Below, piece by piece: positions 5,828 to 13,383 of a stretch of DNA of 18,482 nt (within the stretch, counting starts at the first letter, position 1; each line of letters begins with the position of its first letter). The stretch covers positions 1 to 18,482 of the forward strand of contig CAADYC010000092.1 in the NCBI GenBank assembly GCA_900753165.1, written 5' to 3'. Both the position numbers and the translations under genes were made by a program. This DNA comes from Clostridia bacterium. GTDB taxonomy: Bacteria; Bacillota; Clostridia; TANB77; CAG-508. The notes under the pieces are model-generated. The model had not been told where the DNA came from. It saw nothing but the letters and a program-made list of their open reading frames with translations, and searched no databases.

Positions 5828-7975
5828 TTATAATATCAGAATTATATTATAAACCAAATTTGTAACCATACACAAAGCAATTCCACAAACAGTAGGAATA
5901 GCAAAAGATATAGCCGTCCATTTCCAGCTACCAGTTTCTTTTTTTATAGTAAGTAAAGTTGTGGCACAAGGAAAATGTAAAATTGTAAAAAGCATGACAT
6001 TCATTGCGGTAAGCATATTCCATCCATTTTGAATTAAAATCTGACCTATTTGTATTGTATCTTCAATATTTATTAATGCTCCTCCTTTTAAATAACACAT
6101 CAATATTATTGGTAAAACAATTTCATTTGCTGGAATTCCTAAAATAAATGCAGTTAAAATATATCCATCTAACCCCATCAATTTAGCAAATGGATTTAAA
6201 AAATTTGCAATAATAGAAAGCAAACTTTCACCATTAATTCCCACATTTGCCATAATCCATATTCCAAGTCCTGCAGGTGCTGCAACAGATATTGCTCTAC
6301 CTAAAACAAATAATGTTCTATCAAATATTGAACGTACTAATATTTTGCCAAATTGTGGCTTTCTGTATGGTGGCAATTCTAATACCATTGATGATGGCAT
6401 TCCTTTTAATATTGTTTTAGATAAAATCTTTGATATTATAAGTGTTAAAAATATTCCAAATATTATTACAATAATTACTGCCAGAGTTGAAAGTATTGAA
6501 GCAAAAAAACTATTTCCACCTGCAAATGCTCCTGCTATAAATATTGTTGCTATTGTTATCAAAAATGGAAATCTTCCATTACATGGTACAAAGTTGTTTG
6601 TCAATATTGCAATTAATCTTTCTCTTGGTGAATCTATTATTCTACATCCTGTTACTCCACACGCATTACACCCAAAGCCCATGCACATGGTTATCATCTG
6701 TTTTCCACTGCAACATGCTTTTTTGAAAAATCCATCCATATTAAATGCTATTCTTGGTAAATACCCTAAATCTTCTAAGATTGTAAAAAGTGGGAAAAAT
6801 ATTGCCATTGGTGGTAACATTACAGCAATTATCCATGTTAATGTTTTATATACTCCATTTATTAACATATCTGAAATCCATCCAGGCAATTGTATATAAT
6901 TTGCAAAATTTATTAATTTTACTTGAAACCAGTTAAATACATTAAATAAAAATTCTGACGGATAGTTTGCCCCAACTATTGTTATCCAAAATATTATTCC
7001 TAAAAATAAAATCATTATTGGTATTCCAAATGTTTTTGATGTTAAAATCTTGTCTATTTTTAGATCTCTTTCTTTATAATTTTTGTTTTCAAATGTGCAT
7101 ACTTCTTTTGATGTCTCTTCTGCTTTTTTCATAATGTCTGCTACTATTTTATCTTTAAAATTTTTCGGGGTGATATCTTTTTCTTTTAGCCTTTTTCTCG
7201 CATCTATTACTGCTTGATTTATTTCTTGTTCTTCTAAATCTAATTTTAAATTTTCTTGAATTGATTTTAATATTTTTTCTTCTCCATCTATTAATTTTAT
7301 TGATATCCATCTGTACATTTTCTCTGATATATTTTTTTCTTTTAATAATGTATCTCTTTCTATATTTCTTTTTTCTGCAATATGTAAATCCATTTTATCA
7401 AATGTTTCTACTAACTTATTGATATTTTCTTCTATATCATTTTCATATCTAACTTCATTTGCACATGGAATTATTTTACCTTCACAAACATTGTATATTG
7501 TGTTTTTTAGATTCTCTAATGTGTTTTTATCTCTTGCGATAGTTCCTACAATAGGTACTCCTAACAGCTCCTCTAATTTTTTTAAATTGATTTTTATTTT
7601 TTTCTTTTCGGCTTCATCTAATAAATTTACGCAAACTATTATGTTATCTGTTATTTCCATGATTTGAAAAACTAAATTTAAATTTCTTTCTAAACATGTG
7701 CTATCAACTACAATTACTGTTGCATCTGGATTTCCAAAACATATGTAATCTCTTGCAATCTCTTCTTCTTCTGAATTTGACATTATTGAATATGTACCTG
7801 GAATATCTACAAATGTAAATTCTTTGTTTTTTATGGTTGCTTTTCCTGTTGCATTTGCTACTGTTTTTCCAGTCCAATTTCCTGTATGTTGATGCATACC
7901 TGTTAAGCTATTAAATATTGTTGATTTTCCTACATTTGGGTTTCCTGCTAATGCTACTGTATATGTATTTTTCAC
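5828..7975 (-). CDS. feoB: FeoB-family ferrous iron (or other divalent metal) transporter
   Basis: A 715-residue membrane protein with an N-terminal G-protein domain and a FeoB permease core, which imports ferrous iron or in some relatives manganese. G1 is GNPNVGKS (11-18), G2 lies in GNWTGKTV (32-39), G3 is DIPG (57-60), G4 NLLD (117-120) and the G5-like TIARD (145-149). A charged helical linker (about 180-300) leads to about eight or more hydrophobic segments (315-712). The gating motifs are variant: GFGCNACGVTGCR (433-445) where many FeoBs have GFGCNVPA, and PCNGRFP (464-470). Cysteines cluster at 421, 422, 431, 436, 439 and 444. The start is GTG (7973-7975) with AAGGTGG 7 nt upstream; no better ATG exists. 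No feoA or feoC neighbour is present. A metal other than iron cannot be excluded. Confidence 0.9.
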   Translation of the reverse strand: MKNTYTVALAGNPNVGKSTIFNSLTGMHQHTGNWTGKTVANATGKATIKNKEFTFVDIPGTYSIMSNSEEEEIARDYICFGNPDATVIVVDSTCLERNLNLVFQIMEITDNIIVCVNLLDEAEKKKIKINLKKLEELLGVPIVGTIARDKNTLENLKNTIYNVCEGKIIPCANEVRYENDIEENINKLVETFDKMDLHIAEKRNIERDTLLKEKNISEKMYRWISIKLIDGEEKILKSIQENLKLDLEEQEINQAVIDARKRLKEKDITPKNFKDKIVADIMKKAEETSKEVCTFENKNYKERDLKIDKILTSKTFGIPIMILFLGIIFWITIVGANYPSEFLFNVFNWFQVKLINFANYIQLPGWISDMLINGVYKTLTWIIAVMLPPMAIFFPLFTILEDLGYLPRIAFNMDGFFKKACCSGKQMITMCMGFGCNACGVTGCRIIDSPRERLIAILTNNFVPCNGRFPFLITIATIFIAGAFAGGNSFFASILSTLAVIIVIIFGIFLTLIISKILSKTILKGMPSSMVLELPPYRKPQFGKILVRSIFDRTLFVLGRAISVAAPAGLGIWIMANVGINGESLLSIIANFLNPFAKLMGLDGYILTAFILGIPANEIVLPIILMCYLKGGALINIEDTIQIGQILIQNGWNMLTAMNVMLFTILHFPCATTLLTIKKETGSWKWTAISFAIPTVCGIALCMVTNLVYNIILIL

Positions 7976-7982
7976 AAGCTCA

Positions 7983-7989
7983 CCACCTT
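7983..7989 (-). promoter_or_regulatory. Ribosome binding site that fixes the GTG start of feoB
   Basis: The minus strand reads AAGGTGG, 7 nt before GTG at 7973-7975. The first residues after it, MKNTYTVALAGNPNVGKS, lead straight into the P-loop as expected for FeoB. A weak promoter (TTGCAT, 18 bp, TATATT) may lie in the 60 bases just upstream. Confidence 0.7.
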
Positions 7990-8034
7990 AAAATTTATTA
8001 TTACAATATATGTTTCTATTTAAATATAATGCAA

Positions 8035-8065
8035 AAAAGTTTAGCTCATTATGAACTAAACTTTT
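8035..8065 (-). terminator. Intrinsic terminator whose loop is the ptsI stop codon
   Basis: The arms 8035-8048 and 8052-8065 pair over 14 bp with one wobble. The three-base loop is the TAA stop of ptsI itself. On the minus strand the stem runs into TTTTTT. It closes the fructose PTS cluster and separates it from feoB. Confidence 0.85.
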
Positions 8066-9743
8066 CTAATACTTTTTTTACTTCTTCTGTTGATGTTAAT
8101 TGTAATACTTCATTTGCAAGCTTTTTACAATCTTTGAGTTCTAAAGTTGTTATTAATTTTCTAGCTTTCAAAATTTTATTGGCATTCATAGAAAATTCAT
8201 CAAGACCAAGTCCAATAAGCAAAGGTATAAAATTAACATCACCGGCCGCTTCTCCACACATTCCACAAATAATTCCATTTTTATGAGCACCATCAATAGC
8301 TGATTTTATTAATCGAATTACAGCAGGGTTAAAATGAGTATATAAATTTGCAACCTTTTCATTACCTCTTTCTACAGCTATAGTATATTGAATTAAATCA
8401 TTTGTCCCTATGCTAAAAAAATCACATTCTTTTGCAAATTCATCAGCCATTACTGCAGACGAAGGAATTTCAACCATAATTCCGACTTCTATGTTCTCAT
8501 TAAATTTTATTTTTTTTGTTTTTAACTCTTGTTTTACTTCTTCAATAATTTCTTTTGATTTTCGTAACTCTTCAATTGACGAAATCATAGGTAGCATTAT
8601 TGCAACATTTCCATAACTACTCGCTCTTAAAATTGCCCTTAATTGAACTTTGAATAAATCTTTATTATCTAAATAAATTCGTATTGCTCTATAACCTAAA
8701 AATGGATTTTCTTCTTTTGGAAGTTTCATATATTTTAAGTCTTTATCTCCTCCAATATCTAATGTCCTTATAACAAGTCTTTTATTTTCTAAGCTTTGGG
8801 CAATCTTTTTATATGCCTCAAATTGTTCTTCTTCTGTTGGAAAATCTTTCGCATCCATATACAAAAATTCACTTCTTAGAAGTCCTACTCCTTCTGCTGT
8901 ATTATCAATTACAATTTGAATATCTTGTGGACCCCCAATATTTGCTAAAAGTTCAACTTGATGTCCATCTTTTGTTATTGCTTTTTCATTCTTGTATTTT
9001 TCTAATTCTTGTTTTTCTTGTTTTAAATTTTCCTGATTTTTGGCTAATTCTTTAATTTTATCTTGTGTTGGATTTAAAAATATTTCTCCTGTTGTTCCAT
9101 TTAATGCAATATAATCATTTTCTTTTATGTTTTCAAAAATATGTTTTATTCCTACTATTGCAGGTATTTCATTTGTTCTTGCAATTATAGCCATATGAGA
9201 ATTAACTCCACCAATTTCTGTAATAATTCCTGAAATATTTTTTAAATTGATTTTTGCTATATCTGATGTTGTAAGTTCCTTTGCTATGAGTATTGTGTCT
9301 TTTGGTAATTTTGATAAATCGATTTCTTCTATTTTTAATAATTTTGATAATATTCTTTTTTTCATATCTTCTATGTCTCTACTTCTTGCAGCCATATATG
9401 GATCATCCATTTCTTCAAATGTTTTTATTATTTTGTCTAGTCCTACTTCAACTGCATATGTGCTATTACATTTTTCTTGTTCAATTATTTTTATTGTTTC
9501 TTCAGTTAAACTAGGGTCTTGTAATATCATTAAATATGCTTGCATTATTTCTTTTTCTGTTCCTGATATGTTGTTTATTAAATTTTCAATTTCGTTTTCT
9601 ACTTTTTTTATTGCATCATATATATGTTGTTTTTCTGCTGATGTATTTTTAATTGTTTGTTTTTCTATTTTGAATTCATTTTCTTTTAAAATTACTGTTT
9701 TTCCTAATCCTATTCCTTCTGAAATACCTTTTCCAACAAGCAT
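8049..9743 (-). CDS. ptsI: PTS Enzyme I (PEP-protein phosphotransferase)
   Basis: Enzyme I takes phosphate from PEP onto a histidine and passes it to HPr, the common first step for all PTS sugars; it is cytoplasmic. From the ATG at 9743 the protein has 564 residues, normal for the family. The phospho-histidine segment GGVNSHMAIIAR places the active His at 183. The C-terminal PEP-binding barrel shows RTLDIGGDK (326-334), GYRAIR (350-355), EIPSS (425-429), SIGTNDLIQY (444-453) and the active-site Cys496 in GMCGEAAGD. An in-frame ATG 33 bases upstream exists, but it lacks a ribosome binding site, and its codons contain the GGAAGGAAGG that serves the chosen start. It lies downstream of ptsH across a 147-bp inverted-repeat element and is the last gene of the cluster. 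Confidence 0.96.
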   Translation of the reverse strand: MLVGKGISEGIGLGKTVILKENEFKIEKQTIKNTSAEKQHIYDAIKKVENEIENLINNISGTEKEIMQAYLMILQDPSLTEETIKIIEQEKCNSTYAVEVGLDKIIKTFEEMDDPYMAARSRDIEDMKKRILSKLLKIEEIDLSKLPKDTILIAKELTTSDIAKINLKNISGIITEIGGVNSHMAIIARTNEIPAIVGIKHIFENIKENDYIALNGTTGEIFLNPTQDKIKELAKNQENLKQEKQELEKYKNEKAITKDGHQVELLANIGGPQDIQIVIDNTAEGVGLLRSEFLYMDAKDFPTEEEQFEAYKKIAQSLENKRLVIRTLDIGGDKDLKYMKLPKEENPFLGYRAIRIYLDNKDLFKVQLRAILRASSYGNVAIMLPMISSIEELRKSKEIIEEVKQELKTKKIKFNENIEVGIMVEIPSSAVMADEFAKECDFFSIGTNDLIQYTIAVERGNEKVANLYTHFNPAVIRLIKSAIDGAHKNGIICGMCGEAAGDVNFIPLLIGLGLDEFSMNANKILKARKLITTLELKDCKKLANEVLQLTSTEEVKKVLEKFSS

Positions 9744-9750
9744 CTTATTA

Positions 9751-9760
9751 CCTTCCTTCC
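9751..9760 (-). promoter_or_regulatory. Ribosome binding site that sets the ptsI start
   Basis: The minus strand reads GGAAGGAAGG followed by TAATAAG and ATG (9741-9743). This places the start 11 codons inside the longest open frame and gives the family-typical N-terminus MLVGKGISEG. Confidence 0.8.
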
Positions 9761-9805
9761 TTTTTTCATAAAACATCTTTTTTTCTATTTTTAATTTATT
9801 AATAG

Positions 9806-9952
9806 AAAGTTTATAAATATTATTTTTGAAATACCGCGTAAGCGTTCAAACGAACATAAGTGAGTGCGAATTGGAGCAATCGACATATAAGTATATTTTA
9901 AATATGGAGATTGCGACACCAAGGTATAAAAAAATAATATTTTATAAACTTT
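9806..9952. repeat. 147-bp inverted-repeat element between ptsH and ptsI
   Basis: The arms 9806-9835 and 9923-9952 are imperfect reverse complements: 12, 10 and 5 matching bases broken by a one-base gap and a short mismatch. They enclose an 87-bp centre much richer in G+C than its surroundings. Inside are small hairpins (CGC-GTAA-GCG at 9836-9845, GTTC-AAAC-GAAC at 9844-9855) and two TGGAG-N4-CGACA boxes. No frame of useful length is present. It fills most of the 233-bp space between ptsH and the ptsI start, and would fold into a long stem in the operon mRNA. A MITE-like mobile repeat or an intercistronic RNA element are both possible. Confidence 0.6.
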
Positions 9953-9976
9953 TTATATAAATTACCAAAATATGGT

Positions 9977-10237
9977 TTATCCTATATTATTCTCTAAAAA
10001 ACTTTTAACTTCCTCTAATGCTTTATCTTCATTTTCCCCATCACATATAATTTCTAATTCTGTTTTAAATTTTATTCCTGCAGACATAATCATAAGAGGG
10101 GATTTTGCATCAATCAACTTTCCATTAACAATTAAATTAATACTACATTTATACTTCATAGCAATCTTTGCAAGTTCCGTTGCAGGTCTTGCATGTAATC
10201 CTGTTTCATTTTCAATAACAACATTTGCTTTTTTCAT
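9977..10237 (-). CDS. ptsH: HPr phosphocarrier protein
   Basis: An 86-residue cytoplasmic phosphocarrier between Enzyme I and the sugar-specific enzymes II. The catalytic site is GLHARPA with His15, phosphorylated by Enzyme I. Ser46 lies in AKSPLMIMSAG, the position modified by HPr kinase in Firmicutes. HPr-Ser-P is the CcpA co-repressor in that group, so this copy is competent for both transport and catabolite control, and His15 excludes Crh. AAGGAGG lies about 14 nt upstream of the ATG, rather far. It sits 50 nt after fruA in the same direction and belongs to the same transcription unit unless the hairpin at the fruA stop attenuates it. Confidence 0.97.
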   Translation of the reverse strand: MKKANVVIENETGLHARPATELAKIAMKYKCSINLIVNGKLIDAKSPLMIMSAGIKFKTELEIICDGENEDKALEEVKSFLENNIG

Positions 10238-10273
10238 TATTAATCTCTTTTCCTCCTTAAAGATTTAGAATTT

Positions 10274-10300
10274 GGTTGAAAAAATATTTATTTTTCAACC
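10274..10300 (-). promoter_or_regulatory. Hairpin spanning the fruA stop codon, upstream of ptsH
   Basis: A stem of about 11 bp with one bulged base (GGTTGAAAAA against TTTTTCAACC) covers the last codons and the stop of fruA. On the minus strand it is followed by AAATTCTAAATC rather than a U-tract. It looks more like an intercistronic stabiliser or a weak attenuator than a full terminator. Confidence 0.5.
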
Positions 10301-12204
10301 TCATTCTCCCAAACATTCTTCTTCCACAAGGCCATAATTCCCATAGCTACAAATGAACCTGCTGCAAGAGCTACAACATACCATCCCCAGTTTCCAATTA
10401 AAGGTAATACAAATATTCCACCATGTGGAGCCATTAGTGTACAGTTAAAAGCCATTGATAATGCTCCTGAAATTGCAGAACCTATAACACAAGAAACTAA
10501 AACACGAAGTGGATCTGCTGAGGCAAATGGTATTGCACCTTCTGATATAAATGATAATCCCATAACATAATTTAATAAACCTGCTTGTCTTTCTTTTTTA
10601 GGTAATTTTTTTGGAAAGAATGTTGCTAAAAGTGCTATTGCAAGTGGTGCAACCATTCCTCCTATCATAACTGCTGCCATTATTTCATAATGTCCTTCTG
10701 CTAACATTCCTGTTCCAAAAGTATATGCTGCCTTATTTACAGGTCCTCCTAAGTCAACAGACATCATACCTGCAAGTATTGCTCCTAATATTACTTTGTT
10801 TACTTCACTCATTGAAGATAAGAAATTATTTAATCCTGTATTTATTGCTGATACAAATGGATTTATTAATAACATTATTAGTCCTATTAGTAATACTCCT
10901 GCAACTGGATAAATTAAAATGGTTCTTATTCCTTCAAGACTTTTTGGCATAAAATTAAATAATTTTTTCAAAAATAGAACTACATATCCACCTATAAAAC
11001 CTGCAAGCAATGCTCCTAAAAAACCTGAGCTTACTAATACTTCTTCTGGATTTCCAAGTGATGTAAAAGTTGTTCCGGCTTTGCTTATCGCTCCACCTAC
11101 AAATCCTACAACAAGCCCAGGTCTATCTGCAATACTCATTGCAATATAACCTGATAAAATTACAAGCATAAAATCAAATGCCATTCCACCTATTGTTTTA
11201 AAAAATGCAGCAACTGGAGTATTCATACCAAAATTTGATGGATTTATTGAGTAATCATCTAATAAAAATGCTATTGCTATTAAAATTCCTCCACCAACTA
11301 CAAATGGCAACATATGTGTTACACCATTCATTAAGTGATTATATAAATTTCCTTTTGGTTTTTCCATTTCTATATTTTCTCTTTTATTTCCTTGATGATG
11401 GTAAACAGGAATATCATTTTCAGAATATAGTGCTTTTTCTATTAATTCTTTTGGCTTATGAATCCCATCTGACACACCAGTTCTTAAAATTCTTTTTCCA
11501 TCAAATCTTGATAAATCTACTTTTACATCTGCCGCTACTATTATTGCTTTTGCATTTTTTATTTCTTCATCTGTTAGTTTATTTTTTGTTCCAGATTGTC
11601 CTTGTGTTTCTACTTTTATCGGATGCCCTAGTTCTTTCCCCATTTGTTCTAAACTTTCTGCCGCCATGTAAGTATGTGCTATTCCTGTCGGACATGATGT
11701 GATTCCTAATAATTCATAGCTTTCTTTATTTTCTTTTTCTTCTTTTTCTTGAATATCTGCTTCATCTATTATTTTTAGAAATTCTTCTTTTGATTTTGCA
11801 TTTAATAAGTCTTTTCTAAACTTTTCATTCATTAATAGAGCCGATAAACGACTTAAAACTTCAAGATGTAAATTATCCTTGCTATCTGGTGCAGCAATTA
11901 AAAATAGTAATTTAACTGGCTTTCCATCTAATGATTCAAAATCAACTCCATCTGGTATTACCATTGCCACAAGGCCTGGCTTTGAAATAACATTTCCTTT
12001 TCCATGTGGTATTGCAATCCCTTCTCCTACTCCTGTTGAACCTTCTTCTTCTCTTTTCATTACAAGTTTTAGATATTCTTCTTTATTGTTTATATTGCCA
12101 TTTTGTTCCATTAATTCAACTGCTTGTTCTATTATGTCTTTTTTGTTTGAAGCTTTTACATTTAGATTAATGGATTTTTTTGTAAGCAAATCAGTAATTT
12201 TCAT
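10288..12204 (-). CDS. fruA: Fructose-specific PTS enzyme IIABC
   Basis: A 638-residue membrane transporter that takes up fructose and phosphorylates it, giving fructose 1-phosphate inside the cell. The domains run IIA (about 1-145), a Glu/Lys linker, IIB (about 164-265) and IIC (about 285-635). IIA carries GIAIPHGKG with phospho-His67, IIB carries GITSCPTGIAHTYMAAE with phospho-Cys171, and IIC opens with LMNGVTHMLPFVVGGG followed by multiple membrane spans. An in-frame ATG nine bases upstream abuts AAGG with no spacing, whereas the chosen ATG at 12204 lies 8 nt from AAGGA and gives the typical MKITDLL start. It follows fruK by about 100 nt, with a hairpin between. IIABC in one chain is common for Firmicute FruA. 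The pairing with fruK makes fructose by far the likeliest substrate; mannose-type relatives have different domain orders. Confidence 0.96.
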   Translation of the reverse strand: MKITDLLTKKSINLNVKASNKKDIIEQAVELMEQNGNINNKEEYLKLVMKREEEGSTGVGEGIAIPHGKGNVISKPGLVAMVIPDGVDFESLDGKPVKLLFLIAAPDSKDNLHLEVLSRLSALLMNEKFRKDLLNAKSKEEFLKIIDEADIQEKEEKENKESYELLGITSCPTGIAHTYMAAESLEQMGKELGHPIKVETQGQSGTKNKLTDEEIKNAKAIIVAADVKVDLSRFDGKRILRTGVSDGIHKPKELIEKALYSENDIPVYHHQGNKRENIEMEKPKGNLYNHLMNGVTHMLPFVVGGGILIAIAFLLDDYSINPSNFGMNTPVAAFFKTIGGMAFDFMLVILSGYIAMSIADRPGLVVGFVGGAISKAGTTFTSLGNPEEVLVSSGFLGALLAGFIGGYVVLFLKKLFNFMPKSLEGIRTILIYPVAGVLLIGLIMLLINPFVSAINTGLNNFLSSMSEVNKVILGAILAGMMSVDLGGPVNKAAYTFGTGMLAEGHYEIMAAVMIGGMVAPLAIALLATFFPKKLPKKERQAGLLNYVMGLSFISEGAIPFASADPLRVLVSCVIGSAISGALSMAFNCTLMAPHGGIFVLPLIGNWGWYVVALAAGSFVAMGIMALWKKNVWENEVEK

Positions 12205-12212
12205 ATTTTTCA

Positions 12213-12217
12213 TCCTT
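12213..12217 (-). promoter_or_regulatory. Ribosome binding site that sets the fruA start
   Basis: Minus-strand AAGGA lies 8 nt before ATG 12202-12204. The upstream in-frame ATG (12211-12213) overlaps this site and cannot use it. Confidence 0.65.
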
Positions 12218-12229
12218 ATTTTAATATTT

Positions 12230-12255
12230 AGGTTTTTATGGATGCCTATAAACCT
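12230..12255 (-). promoter_or_regulatory. Hairpin between fruK and fruA
   Basis: Arms AGGTTTATAGG and CCATAAAAACCT on the minus strand pair over about 10 bp with one bulge around a CAT loop. No U-tract follows. Intercistronic hairpins of this type often protect one half of an mRNA; here it may uncouple the levels of fruK and fruA. Confidence 0.5.
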
Positions 12256-12304
12256 TTTTATTTTTAGAATTTCATAATTGCGAAAATAAAAATTGTATAT
12301 ATTT

Positions 12305-13219
12305 TTAAAATAAAATTTTATTTAAATTTTCTTCAATTTTCTCCTTAGTTGCCAAAAATAAAGTATTTGTTGTTGCTGTTGCTGCTGCAACTCCCATTTG
12401 AAGTGCTTTTTCATAATTATTAAACATTTCATGTCCTGCCAAAAATCCTGCAACCATTGAGTCACCTGCTCCAACAGTATTAACAGCATTTTTTGTATTT
12501 AATGCTTTTATTTTATATGAATATCCATTCTCGTCTAAAAGCACTGCTCCATCACTTCCCATTGAAGCAATAACATTTTGTGCACCTTTTGACTGTAGCT
12601 GTTTTGCATATTCTAATGCTTCATCTTGACTTGTTATTTTAATACCAAAAATTTCTTCTAATTCTTGTTGGTTTGGCTTTATCAAATATGGTTTATATTT
12701 TAATGTTTTTAACAATAATTCTCCTGTTGAATCAACTACAACTTTGATGTTTTTATTTTTAATATTTTGACAAATTTTCTCGTAAATATTGCTGTCAACA
12801 CCATTTGGCACACTTCCTGATAATACTAAAGTATCTTCATTTTCTATTATTTCCAATTTTTCATATAATAATTCAAGATATTTTTGTTCAATATATGGAC
12901 CTTTTGCATTTATTGCAGTTTCTTGGTTATCTTCTAATATTTTTACATTAATTCTTGAATTGTCATTTTGTATTTCTATAAAATCTGTTTTTACTCCATA
13001 TTTTTGTACTTGTTTTTCTATTTCTTTTCCTACAAATCCTGATATAAATCCTATTGCGGTTGTATCTTGACTTAATTCTTTTAACACTATTGATACATTT
13101 ATTCCTTTTCCACCTGGAAAAATATATTCTTCATTGCTTTTATTTATTTTTCCTATTTTGAAGTGTTGTGGTTTTATAATATAGTCTAATGCTGGGTTAA
13201 ATGTTATTGTATATATCAT
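12305..13219 (-). CDS. fruK: 1-phosphofructokinase (PfkB family)
   Basis: Converts fructose 1-phosphate made by FruA into fructose 1,6-bisphosphate with ATP, feeding glycolysis; it is cytoplasmic. From ATG 13219 it has 304 residues, usual for FruK. It shows the N-terminal sugar-binding signature FPGGKGINVS (34-43), LSGSVPNG (133-140), a KPNQQELEEI segment (181-190) and the C-terminal PfkB signature NTVGAGDSMVAGFLAG with catalytic Asp253. The longest open frame begins eight codons earlier at a TTG with no ribosome binding site, while AAGGGAG lies 5 nt before the chosen ATG. Tagatose-6-phosphate kinase is the main alternative by sequence, but the adjacent fruA settles the choice. It is first in the fruK-fruA-ptsH-ptsI cluster. 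Confidence 0.95.
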   Translation of the reverse strand: MIYTITFNPALDYIIKPQHFKIGKINKSNEEYIFPGGKGINVSIVLKELSQDTTAIGFISGFVGKEIEKQVQKYGVKTDFIEIQNDNSRINVKILEDNQETAINAKGPYIEQKYLELLYEKLEIIENEDTLVLSGSVPNGVDSNIYEKICQNIKNKNIKVVVDSTGELLLKTLKYKPYLIKPNQQELEEIFGIKITSQDEALEYAKQLQSKGAQNVIASMGSDGAVLLDENGYSYKIKALNTKNAVNTVGAGDSMVAGFLAGHEMFNNYEKALQMGVAAATATTNTLFLATKEKIEENLNKILF

Positions 13220-13224
13220 GCTTT

Positions 13225-13231
13225 CTCCCTT
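13225..13231 (-). promoter_or_regulatory. Ribosome binding site that sets the fruK start
   Basis: Minus-strand AAGGGAG, 5 nt before ATG 13217-13219. It lies inside the codons of the longer TTG-initiated frame, which is therefore unlikely to be the translated form. Confidence 0.8.
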
Positions 13232-13235
13232 CTTT

Positions 13236-13267
13236 TGAGACAAGTGGGACAGTGCAGATTTGTCTCA
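13236..13267 (-). promoter_or_regulatory. Inverted repeat in the fruK leader: candidate operator or leader hairpin
   Basis: Perfect 8-bp arms TGAGACAA and TTGTCTCA are separated by 16 bp. A related TGTCCCA block lies two bases from one arm. The centre-to-centre distance of the arms is 24 bp, a little over two turns. It sits between the candidate -35 and the fruK ribosome binding site, where a sugar-responsive repressor would act. No DeoR/FruR-type regulator gene lies nearby. Confidence 0.5.
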
Positions 13268-13289
13268 TTTTTGTGTTAAATTTTGTCAA
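13261..13289 (-). promoter_or_regulatory. Candidate fruK-operon promoter with poor -10
   Basis: A perfect TTGACA (13284-13289) lies 65 bases upstream of the fruK start, but at 16-18 bp spacing the -10 position reads GAGACA or similar, a poor match. The upstream tRNA terminator means the fru cluster needs its own promoter, so activator dependence is possible. The call rests mainly on the -35. Confidence 0.35.
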
Positions 13290-13331
13290 TCGATTTTGAT
13301 TTATTTTTTCCTTTGTTTTCAATATTTCCAA

Positions 13332-13373
13332 AAAATAAAAAGAATATTCATTTTTGAATATTCTTTTTATTTT
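13332..13373 (-). terminator. Intrinsic terminator of the tRNA-Leu unit
   Basis: A perfect 19-bp stem (arms 13332-13350 and 13355-13373) has a four-base loop and A/T-rich ends that give a U-tract on the minus strand. It begins 10 bases after the CCA end of the tRNA. Confidence 0.85.
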
Positions 13374-13383
13374 ATATATTTTT

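Noticed and set aside
6345..6899. 184-codon plus-strand frame antisense to feoB
   Set aside because: It lies wholly over conserved FeoB membrane segments, has no ribosome binding site or promoter, and is explained by low stop density opposite that frame.
9247..9771. 174-codon plus-strand frame antisense to ptsI
   Set aside because: Composition is the Ser/Phe/Ile-rich mirror of a Lys/Glu-rich gene. It has no initiation signals and conflicts with a certain enzyme gene.
11205..11702. Leu-rich plus-strand frame antisense to fruA
   Set aside because: It is an opposite-strand shadow of the IIB domain and linker of FruA, with no start signals.
12214..12304. CcpA (cre) operator in the fruK-fruA gap or fruK leader
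   Set aside because: CcpA control is plausible given HPr Ser46, but no sequence there matches a cre box well enough to call.
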